A DNA stretch of 64,000 nucleotides from Pisaster brevispinus (Eukaryota; Echinodermata; Asteroidea; Forcipulatida; Asteriidae). Location: positions 682,001 to 746,000 of the forward strand of contig JAMKCF010000016.1 in the NCBI GenBank assembly GCA_023634235.1, in the 5' to 3' direction. Positions within the stretch are counted from its first letter, which is position 1, and every line of letters starts with the position of its first letter. Positions 42,502 through 50,714 of the stretch are shown here, one piece after another. The position numbers and the translations under genes are program-made. The notes below the pieces were generated by a model, which worked only from the letters and a program-made list of their open reading frames with translations, had not been told where the DNA came from and did not search any database.

Positions 42502-43040
42502 CGGCATTTGTGCACAAATGCAACATGTCTAGTTTATTATTAAATTTGTTGTCATAATAAGAATAATTTTATTTCTTTTATTTATAAGGCAGATTTTTAC
42601 CTAGGCTGTTCCATGGCACATGGCAAGGTCCATATTTATGAGAAAAGTTCATATTAATTACTAAAATAAATATTGTAACCATCAAAATTTATGCAACCAG
42701 TCTGAAAGGAATCGTACAAAAAATTATTAAACCAAAACGTCTAAAAACAATTATCTACTTTATAGAAGCTTTAGAAATTTGATTTGTGTATTAGTAACAA
42801 TACACTACTTTAAAAAAGAAACTAATATACATTTTTGGTAGGACCTAACATGACCTCATATATTGACATTTCCATCGTCATTTTACACATCTAACTCGAC
42901 ATCTAAATCGACTATGGTCCAGTTGAGTCCAGTTCTTTCTAGTCACCCACCTTAACTTGCTCATAGGTAAATTAAAACATTCACTAACTTCTAATAAGTC
43001 AAAAGGGGGCGCTTATCATGGCTTTTTGAAGTACTGTGGC
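42502..43040 (-). other. Sulfotransferase 3' flank
   Basis: Probable 3' UTR followed by spacer. Candidate AATAAA signals on the minus strand occur only near 42580 and 42535, about 460-500 bp from the stop. The 3' end is therefore uncertain. Confidence 0.4.
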
Positions 43041-43153
43041 TTACTGACCAAAATCTATCTTCAGATCGGTGCCTTCCATTCTCTCTCTGTAAAGGTGATC
43101 AAATCTCTCATTCTGAGCCACAGTGAACATAGTCTTCCAGTCACCAACAATTC
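43041..43153 (-). CDS. Sulfotransferase exon 6 with stop
   Basis: Acceptor TTCAATGTAG. Encodes [20 protein letters not shown] and ends KIDFGQ-stop (TAA at 43043-43041). Confidence 0.94.
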
Positions 43154-46100
43154 CTACATTGAAAAAAACAAAACCCAAATCATTACAACAAAAGAACGAA
43201 AGCAAGTTTGTCGACTCGCTGACTACCAACCATCTCCATCAACCGACACGCAATCCCACTGCATTCAATCATGTTTAAGTATTGAACAGCTGTGTGTTCG
43301 TTTGAATGATTCGTCTCTTTGATTAAGTATTTCATTTGCCAACTGAGGCTAAAAATGTGGACAGGGTAAAAACACAGGAAGAAGTGTCACACTGACCCAC
43401 TACACCCCCATGGTCACTACACCCCAATGGTCACTACACCCCAATGGTCACTAAACCCCAATGGTCACTACACCCCGATGGTCACTAAACCCCAATGGTC
43501 ACTAACCCCAATGGTCACTACATGTACATCCTATGGTCACAAACCCCAATGGTCACAAACCCCAATGGTCACTACACCCCATGGTCACTAAACCCCAATG
43601 GTCACTAAACCCCAATGGTCACTACACCCCAATGGTCACAAAACCCCAATGGTCACTACACCCCATGGTCACTACACCCCGATGGTCACTAAACCAGAAT
43701 GGTCACTACACCCCAATGGTCACTAAACCCCAATGGTCACTACACCCCGATGGTCACTAAACCCCAATGGTCACTACACCCCAATGGTCACTAAACCCCA
43801 TGGTCACTAAACCCCAATGGTCACAAACCCCAATGGTCACTACATGTACATCCTATGGTCACAAACCCCAATGGTCACTACACCCCAATGGTCACTAAAC
43901 CCCATGGTCACTAAGCCCCAATGGTCACAAACCCCAATGGTCACTAAACCCCAATGGTCACTACACCCCATGGTCACTAAACCAGAATGGTCACTACACC
44001 CCAATGGTCACTAAACCCCAATGGTCACAAAACCCCAATGGTCACTACACCCCGATGGTCAGTAAACCCCAATGGTCACTACACCCCATGGTCACTAAAC
44101 CCCAATGGTCACTACACCCCAATGGTCACTACACCCCATGGTCACTCTGCTGTCGCTTCCCAGGTAGTATCGTAAACTTGGGTGTGATCACAGGCTACAT
44201 GCCAGTTACCAGTTCAATGGCTTTTGACTGGCACCCTCGAACAAAGATACTGAACAAATAGGTAGACTGCCAATATTAGAGCCTATAAAACCTTAGTTCC
44301 ACTTGCAGCTTTTCTCTAATAAATCAAAATCCAAAATGATTAATACAGACCTTTTCGCATGAGATTTGGTGCACCTGATTTAACAGATTTTCCATCATTG
44401 TTAAACTCCCTCTCCTCACCAGCTACATGATATCTTGTTTTCATCTTCTCCATGGTGACCAAATCTGTAATTTTACCAATCGCTTCATCTGATAGAGGGC
44501 GCTCCAGGTGGTCAGCAATCTGTATGATGGCTCCTCGGGTGTCCTATGTATCAATAAAAAAAATCACCCCAAACCATCAATCTACATCTACCTTTATTTA
44601 ACCACTCCTTGCAACAGTGAAACGCCGCAAGCTCGCCTGGTACGGTCATGTGTACCATCACGACTCACTGTCCAAAACCATCCTCCAAGGAACAGTTGAG
44701 GGCAAGCGACGGAGAGGCAGGGAGACAAAGGAAGTCCTGGTCTGACAACATCCGAGACTAGACATGCCGAAACATTGTTGCCCTTGTACGTATGACAGAG
44801 AACAGAGAACTGTGGCAATCCCTGACAGCAGATGCATCCATCATGGTACCCCAACGACCAGCACGACAGTCTCGGGATGAGTGAGTGAGTGTTAATTAAC
44901 AGAAATTAAAAACAGGACACTTCACCAAGATGGTGGCAGCATGATAAAGGTCTATAGACCTTTCTTTTGCAACGTCACAGCCCAAGTTTTTGCCAACCCA
45001 GGTTGGAAAACTATGGAAAGCCATCAAATGCAAAACAAAAACAGATAGCTACAGTTTGTAAAAACATTACACAAATATTCAAAAATAGTGTTGAAATTAT
45101 TGGAAACAAAGCAACCGATCATGGGAGGTATTTTATTTAATTAGAAGTTTGCCGAAAATGTTGAATTTGGTTAAAACATCTGTTAACACGATTGAATGTT
45201 TTACTAACATTCGGCGGTCCATGCCAACCAGCGCTGTTTGTTTATCAACAATGGAAAGGTCTTTTGCCTCTAAGTTGCCAGTTAAAAATTGCCCTGTGCC
45301 ATGTGTGTGACCAAGGCCCAATTTCATGGATCTGCTTAAGCACAACAAAATTGTTCTTACTAGAATAAGGTTACCAGCCAAACTACTATTTCACATGTAC
45401 AATTTGTGAATGGTATCTGCTCATTTCTGCTCAGCAAAAAATTGTTAAGCAATATTTTCTGCTTATAATGTAGCTCTATGAAATTGGGCCCAGTCCCTTA
45501 CTTGTTCATGGATACTTACTCGTTTCATGTCTTCATATTTCAGAACCAGATTTCCCTTGTCATGACGGTGTTCCCAATATTCAAGCACATGATCAAACCA
45601 GGATGTAAAGCTAACTGAAACAAAACAAACATTGATGTTCTTCTCAAACTGTCTAAAAAGGGTACAAAAGGGCACAGCTGGGTACAGCTGGGTACAGCAA
45701 GGTAAGCAGGGTACAGCAGAGTACAGAAGGGTATAGCAAGGTAAGCAGGGTACAGCAGAGTACAGAAGGGTACTGACAGGTACAGCAGGGTACAGCAGGG
45801 TACAGCAGGGTACAGCAGGGTACAGCAGGGTACAGAAGGGTATAGCAAGGTAAGCAGGGTACAGCAGAGTACAAAAGGGTACTGACAGGTACAGCAGGGT
45901 ACAGCAGGGTACAGAAGGGTACAGCAAGGTACAGCTGGGTACAGCTGGGTACAGCTGGGTACAGCAGGGTACAGCAGGGTACAGCAGGGTAAGCACATGA
46001 AAAGGCATGCTAACCTTCCAGTGCTTACTGTATGAAAATGAATGACGTAACAATGCATTTCCATGGTGAACGCGCAAGCTGACCGCCTTATTTTCTGGCT

Positions 46101-49100
46101 AACCTGTGAAATACACTTACGCTTAAGCAAATTTGTCTACTATAGTTAGCACAAAAATTTGCTTACTGTTAAGCAGCACTATGAAACTGGGCCCAGGATG
46201 TAAAGTGTACTGAGACAATACACAAACATTGATGTTCGTCTCAAATTGTCTGAAACACCTTAGAAGAAGTTTCAGTGAAAGGAAGCTTACAAATAAAAGC
46301 AAACCAAGCTTCTAAGCTACATTGATTATTTGTGCTGAAGAAAGAGCAGGGGTTAACCCTGGTGTTTTGGGTTAACAGCAAGCACCCTTGTTCACAGGTT
46401 TTACCAATAGGCCTTCTATGGGGAATCCTAATACCAATCCACACACAAAGTTCAAATGGAGTTGATATGCCAAGTCATTCTTAAGTTATCATAAGTAATT
46501 TTAGTAGATTTTTAAGTAGTTTTATCAGATGTTTTTTAACCTTATTGACTCGTTTGTTTTCATGACTCTCTTTTTCATTGTGCATATAATTGTCTAATTG
46601 TGATGTACTTAGGAGTAGATTTTGTGTACTTTTTAAAATGCTGTACAATGCAGAACAAACCTCATTTATTTTCACATGATGAACAATAAATCAAATTGAA
46701 TTGAATTGAATTGAATTGAGTTGACTTACTTTTGTCTCCAAAGCAGTTCTTCTCCAAACTAGCTGCAAACGTAAATTCGTTTGGTTGTAGGTTCATCATG
46801 CCTTTTTCAAAGTGGTAATAGGACACCAATATGTCCTTTGGGTTTCGAACGACTGTTATAATCTATAGATGAGAAAAAATCATTTATTTATTGATTTATT
46901 TATTTATACTTTATGTATACTTTATCTATACTGGGTAAAACCAGCTCAGCATGAAAGCTGTTTTCCACTGATGCCCAGTCATACAATACTTTACACAAAA
47001 TTACAAAAGTGTACAACCAAACAATAAAAACAACAAGGCAAAAAGAAAAGTGGACTTGAGGATTGCACATAATTAAAAAGAAAAAGACTAATAAAAAAAA
47101 CCCCAAACAGATCTGAATAAGTTTATGCTAGGTTTGTGTCTAACAATAGCTGGAAGCTCATTCCATGATAGTTTATCCAATAGCAAGATACATGTACATC
47201 AAATCAGGGCCCCATGTCATAGCTGCTTAAGCACAGATTTCTGGTAATGAAACCAAGGATGCCTCATAAGTGAACTTAATCACAGTAGTGCAAGCCTGAG
47301 GAAACCTGTAAATAAGGATGCTTGCTATGTCAACCAGAAACACCAGGGTTAACCCAGGCTACTCTTCCACAGTACATTTCTGGAATCTTTTACGTGCACT
47401 ACCATTCCTCGTACATGGGACCTATGGCTTAATGTCTCATCTGAAGGACAAAGCAATTATGGAAAAGTATCTTGCTTAAGGACACAAGTGCAACGACTGG
47501 GACTCGAACCCACACTCTGCTGATCAGAAACACCAGAGCTTGAGTCCAGCCGTCGATTTCACCAAACTCTTCCTAACTTAGGATTAATCTTAGGACTTAG
47601 GACGAGTCTGAGCCTTGCACTGTAACATGTAAACCTTAAGATTAATCCTAAGTTAGGACTAGTTACTCATCCTAACTCGAGATAGGATTAATCCTAGCGT
47701 TTCGTGAAATTGGCTGCAGTGTTCTTACCCACTCGGCCAAGATGCGCCACGATGTTTGTTTGCAGTTAAAAAGTTAGGCCTATTCGGTTCAAAGTCCCAA
47801 CTCTAGAAAGCCCCAATCTTGCTCAACAAACCTACAATTACCTTTCCTTTCTGTTCTTTCACAAGTTGTTCTGGGAGGAAGCGTCTTGGAATGTGAGTGA
47901 CAAAAACTCGAGGAGATTTCCATCCAACAGATTCTTTGTATCGCGAAAGCCTCTCGGTCTTACCAAACTTGGCCAATTCACTCTTTGTTGCCTTGACTTC
48001 AAACTCTAGGGGTAGGGGTTGTTGCTGTCTGTCTACTTTCTCCAAGTCACCGTCGTTAAGAATGAGATGACATATTTCAGCAACCCAGTGAGTGCCTACA
48101 GGAAGAATGACAAAACAATTCACAAGAATAGCTTTACATGTATATCGTTCCGGGGTCCTTGTAATGTATATACAAAATTAATTGGTAGAGCGCTGGTACG
48201 TTAATCCAGAGGCCGTTGGTTCAAGTCCCGCTCCAGTCAATTTTTCTTTGTTCAAACCAAAATTATTTAAAATTTACCCAGTCAGTTTCCTTTGTGGTTT
48301 ATTACTTGATAAAAAATTAAGGCTAAAATTTTGTATCTGGCCACCACTTTATTTCCCTTAATTTAGGTCAAATTACATCCTTACTCCTTACCTGTCCAGA
48401 AGGGTTGACAGAATGAATAGAGAGGCACAGGTACTTTGAAATTATTACAAAGTGTCAAAATCAAGAGAAATAAGCCATTTTCAGGTCTATGGTGGTCTTG
48501 AAAAAGCTGCCCGCTACACTCCTTTTTTGTTCCTGTGGCTATTTGGGCATGAGTACAAAGAGCTCGTCCATGAGATGAAATGTGCTGATGAATTTTAATT
48601 TTTAAAGGACAGCATTCAGCATTTTAGCTACCAATTCATCAACAAGAATATTTCAAAGGGAAATGGAAGTCAAACATTTAATAGATGTAATATTTGCATC
48701 GGGATGACAAATTTTAATTTGGTTTTTCCCTCACACTGATGTGTATTAAGTCAAACATCCGTTAACAAATCAAACAAAGAGTTCCGTCCGTGAGATTGTA
48801 TTAAGTCAAAAATCCATTAACAAATCAAACAAATCCCTTAATTTTAAAAAGTGGTTGCCATTATACATTTCTTTTTCCAAAATTTATAGTTAAGTTAAAC
48901 ACTAATCGAATCAGTCTACAAAACAAACATCACTACAGAACTTAAATAATAAAAGTAAAACAGCTAGAATGTTACATGTAATTTTTGTTGTTGCATGAAG
49001 TCCTTCAACAAATCATAAATGCAGACCACCATGGTGCAATCATGGAGGTAGAATTAATTAATTCTACCTCCAATGGTGCAATTAATGACATGATTCATAA

Positions 49101-50204
49101 AAAAAGTTAAATCTTAAAATAAAATAACCACGCCCACCCTCCACGACACACACACACACACACCCAACCTTACGGATCCGGTTTGTGGGGTACTGCTATT
49201 GTTGTTCTATTGTTCCCTTTTCTAAAGAATTCCCTTGTGGGGCCCTATTGTTCCTATTGAAATTGCCTTGTGGGGTCCATTGTTCCATTGTTAAAAGTAC
49301 CCCGTAAGTTGGCATGTGTAAGGGCACACAAGTGTGTAAACACCTCCAATCGGGGACCTCCTATTGTCCCTCTTTTGTTTGGACTCTAACTTTTTGGCAA
49401 CAGCTCCCATTGGTTTTGTACACAATTTCTAACTGGGGACCTTTACCCAACTGGGGACCCTATTGTCCTCTTTTGTTATAGGTCCCCGGTTTGAATGTGA
49501 AAACAAACTCACAGCGTCTTTTGCACGCAGAGTTGTGGGGACTTGCTATTGTTGTTCTATTATTCCCTTTTCTAAAGAATTACCTTGTGGGGACCCGGTT
49601 TAACAAAGAAAAACGTTGTGGGGACCTTTGTTCCATTGTGTAAAAGTCCCCACAACGGTGTGTGTGCTAACCCACACACACACGCACACACACAACCTTA
49701 CGGATCCGGTTTGTGGGGTACTGCTATTGTTGTTCTATTGTTCCCTTTTCTAAAGAATTCCCTTGTGGGGCCCTATTGTTCCTATTGAAATTGCCTTGTG
49801 GGGTCCATTGTTCCATTGTTAAAAGTACCCCGTAAGTTGGCATGTGTAAGGGCACCATGGCACACACACACACACACAAAATCTTATTATAAAAAGACAC
49901 ACATAGCAAAGTTCATTATGAGTTACTGGGTCTTAAATCCCACTAGAAAATGTTTTGCTTAACTGCTGGCTGCCTGGCCAGTGACATATTTTACTTGCCC
50001 CGCCCCGCCCCTGAACTTCCTAGGTTGCGGGGGGGGGGGGACCTACAAAAAAACAACTGGAATAGAACTACATACATTACCTGCTTTCGGGTATGTAGCG
50101 ATCCAAACATCGTCATCCCTGACGTCAAAGTTCTTGATAGCATTTAGACTCTCTTCAGAGACAAATGGCGGCCAATATACGCCTTGAATGTTTTTACGAT
50201 CCAT
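43041..50204 (-). CDS. Cytosolic sulfotransferase (SULT family), complete, six exons
   Basis: Exons 50204-50081, 48095-47842, 46862-46730, 45614-45520, 44543-44351 and 43153-43041 join in phase to 303 aa, about the normal SULT length. It should transfer sulfate from PAPS to a hydroxyl or amine of a small acceptor in the cytosol. PAPS 5'-phosphosulfate loop: YPKAGTHW at 38-45 (usual form YPKSGTTW). Catalytic histidine: H109 in [16 protein letters not shown] 3'-phosphate site: [15 protein letters not shown] with R132 and S140. C-terminal PAPS motif: [13 protein letters not shown] at 265-277. [12 protein letters not shown] and KYEDMKR are also family-typical. No signal peptide or membrane span, so it is the cytosolic rather than the Golgi class. 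Substrate cannot be told from sequence. It is divergent from MRPL17 across about 360 bp. Confidence 0.95.
43397..44146 (+). repeat. 17-bp minisatellite, about 44 copies
   Basis: The unit is AATGGTCACTACACCCC, with CTAAACCCC, ACAAACCCC and GATGG variants and some 16-bp copies. A distinctive block ACATGTACATCCTATGG at 43519 recurs near 43841, 322 bp away, showing block duplication. It lies in the sulfotransferase intron between exons 5 and 6. Open frames with W-S-L-x-P repeats are by-products. Confidence 0.95.
44147..44290 (+). mobile_element. Family 1 composite repeat, upstream module
   Basis: GCTTCCCAGGTAGTATCGTA, AACTTGGGTGTGATC, TGACTGGCACCC, then GGTAGACTGCCAATATTAGA, matching 36092-36200 and 32516-32560. 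It breaks off before the tRNA-like head. Confidence 0.6.
44351..44543 (-). CDS. Sulfotransferase exon 5
   Basis: Acceptor GATACATAG. Encodes [20 protein letters not shown], a helical segment and APNLMRK; donor AAAAG|GTCTGT, phase 1. Confidence 0.92.
44598..44884 (+). pseudogene. LINE protein C-terminal remnant, disrupted
   Basis: In the plus strand the translation runs [33 protein letters not shown], then after a frameshift [12 protein letters not shown], a stop where W is expected, and later [16 protein letters not shown] with a stop. The words WYGH, SKTILQG, RRRGRQRKSW and IMxPQRP are common at the C-terminus of RTE-like and related LINE proteins. At least one frameshift and one nonsense codon show it is dead. 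It sits antisense in the sulfotransferase intron between exons 4 and 5. Confidence 0.75.
45315..45490. mobile_element. MITE family A, diverged copy 3 (about 176 bp)
   Basis: Begins GGCCCAATTTCATGGATCTG and ends CTCTATGAAATTGGGCC, sharing terminal repeats with 31680-31929 and 62063-62315. The interior differs and is shorter, with GCTTAAGC words. It lies about 30 bp from sulfotransferase exon 4. Confidence 0.75.
45520..45614 (-). CDS. Sulfotransferase exon 4
   Basis: Acceptor TTTTGTTTCAG. Encodes [20 protein letters not shown] and [10 protein letters not shown]; donor AACGA|GTAAGT, phase 0. Confidence 0.93.
45661..45993 (+). repeat. 10-bp minisatellite (GGGTACAGCA)n
   Basis: About 33 units of GGGTACAGCA, with GGTACAGAAG, GGTACAGCTG and AGGTAAGCAG variants arranged in longer blocks, for example AGGTAAGCAGGGTACAGCAG three times. 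It lies in the sulfotransferase intron between exons 3 and 4, about 50 bp from exon 4. In the gene's sense strand it reads CTGTACCCTG repeats. Confidence 0.95.
46005..46195. mobile_element. MITE family A, decayed copy 4
   Basis: The right end AGCACTATGAAACTGGGCCC and interior CTAACCTGTGAAATACACTT match family A. The left end is degraded. Confidence 0.55.
46330..46405. repeat. Dispersed repeat half, inverted partner at about 47300-47355
   Basis: AGGGGTTAACCCTGGTGTTT and AAGCACCCTTGTTCACAGG are the reverse complement, with changes, of AAACCTGTAAATAAGGATGC and ACACCAGGGTTAACCC near 47308-47355. The 47206 side begins GGGCCCCATGTCATAGCTGC, another decayed family A-like end. Confidence 0.5.
46697..46722. 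repeat. (AATTG)n microsatellite
   Basis: Five near-perfect ATTGA units immediately intronic to the donor of sulfotransferase exon 3 (46729). Confidence 0.8.
46730..46862 (-). CDS. Sulfotransferase exon 3 (3'-phosphate site)
   Basis: Acceptor CATCTATAG. Encodes [20 protein letters not shown], ending NCFGDK; donor AAAA|GTAAGT. Confidence 0.94.
47380..47755 (-). mobile_element. tRNA-like SINE repeat (Ser/Leu-type head) interrupted by MITE B
   Basis: On the minus strand the 5' part is TGGCCGAGTGGGTAAGAAC (47755-47715). After the inserted element it continues GGACTCAAGCTCTGGTGTTT, GTGGGTTCGAGTCCCAGTCG and TGTGTCCTTAAGCAAGATAC. Removing 47549-47714 restores the expected order, so the SINE-like unit is older than the insertion. 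Confidence 0.7.
47549..47714. mobile_element. MITE family B, copy 2 (166 bp), inverted relative to copy 1
   Basis: Starts GCCGTCGATTTCACCAAACT and ends GCGTTTCGTGAAATTGGC. The interior TCCTAACTTAGGATTAATCT and TTGCACTGTAACATGTAAAC matches 32278-32445 in reverse at about 90% by eye. It is nested in a tRNA-like repeat. Confidence 0.85.
47842..48095 (-). CDS. Sulfotransferase exon 2 (catalytic histidine)
   Basis: Acceptor CTTCCTGTAG. Starts [16 protein letters not shown], includes [13 protein letters not shown], and ends KEQKGK with donor GAAAG|GTAATT, phase 0. Confidence 0.94.
48184..48312 (+). mobile_element. Family 1 SINE-like repeat, plus copy
   Basis: GGTAGAGCGCTGGTACGTTA, GGTTCAAGTCCCGC, CAGTCAATTTTTCTTTGTTC, AAATTTACCCAGTCAGTTTC and GTTTATTACTTGATAA. 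It is the most complete 3' body of the family in the window and lies in sulfotransferase intron 1. Confidence 0.75.
49031..49082. repeat. 28-bp perfect palindrome between 10-bp direct repeats
   Basis: Arms GGAGGTAGAATTAA and TTAATTCTACCTCC (49044-49071) pair perfectly. ATGGTGCAAT occurs at 49031-49040 and 49073-49082 on either side, as a target-site duplication would. The same GGAGGTAGAATT word heads palindromes at 25689-25706 and, decayed, 27579-27606. Confidence 0.85.
49165..49327. repeat. 163-bp duplicated unit, copy 1
   Basis: Runs from CAACCTTACGGATCC to CATGTGTAAGGGCAC. It reads identical to 49693-49855. The ends CTTACGG...GGGGTACT and AGTACCCCGTAAG are inverted, apart from an 11-base interruption on the left. 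CA microsatellite flanks both copies. Located in sulfotransferase intron 1. Confidence 0.9.
49526..49660. repeat. Diverged relative of the 163-bp unit
   Basis: TTGTGGGGACTTGCTATTGT, TTCCCTTTTCTAAAGAATTA and CCATTGTGTAAAAGTCCCCA parallel the 163-bp unit with substitutions. It lies between the two identical copies. Confidence 0.7.
49693..49855. repeat. 163-bp duplicated unit, copy 2
   Basis: Reads identical to 49165-49327 at an offset of 528 bp, which indicates a very recent duplication or an assembly or gene-conversion effect. Confidence 0.9.
50081..50204 (-). CDS. Sulfotransferase exon 1
   Basis: ATG at 50204-50202 opens [15 protein letters not shown]. The exon ends inside the PAPS loop (TYPKA-G) with donor GCAG|GTAATG, phase 1. 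Confidence 0.93.
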
Positions 50205-50564
50205 TTGGGCTGTTGGGTTAAATAAAACTTAAAACGGCGGTGACTGAGTGAGCGAAACCACGAAATAAAAACTGAAGCAATAACTCTGGTGTCCCTTTTC
50301 AAGTCCGTGTATAGTTAGTACGTATATCTAAACGGTACCAGTCTACGATAAATTACCCAGACGTCAATACTTAGTATCTATAAGAGAACGCCTTCTATTT
50401 CTTAGGTGCCCGACTATTCTCAAAGTAAATTCGTTTGTACTGTTTGCGATGTGCGCGAGCACAGTCGATCGAGAAGTTCTGTCTTTTGCACTCATTTTGT
50501 AAACCAATTACTCGATTTTGCAAAGTAACTTTGAAAAAGATTAGTCTTTTATTCCTCACTTACA
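50205..50564. promoter_or_regulatory. Shared divergent promoter region, sulfotransferase / MRPL17
   Basis: Only 360 bp separate the two start codons, which point away from each other, so both 5' UTRs and core promoters must overlap or abut here. GCGATGTGCGCGAGC near 50445 is a small CpG-rich patch, and an AACCAATTAC (CCAAT) box lies near 50503. No clear TATA box. Confidence 0.65.
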
Positions 50565-50714
50565 ATGAGGCATGGTAAGATCTACCGTCGGATGGCCGGA
50601 GGGCCAAAACAACGGATAAATTTACTTCGGCATTTGGTGACGACACTGGTGAAGTTTGAACGACTGGAGGCGCCCTATGCAAAGGCGCATGAAACTCAAA
50701 AATATGCAGAGAGG
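50565..50714 (+). CDS. MRPL17: MRPL17 exon 1
   Basis: ATG at 50565 in TTACAATGAGG. 50 codons ending KYAER; donor GAGAGG|GTAAGG, phase 0. Confidence 0.93.

Noticed and set aside
45463..46130. Long minus-strand frames rich in L/Y/P/C over the 10-bp array
   Set aside because: They run through a minisatellite and into the real sulfotransferase exon 4 frame. Open length is due to the repeat.
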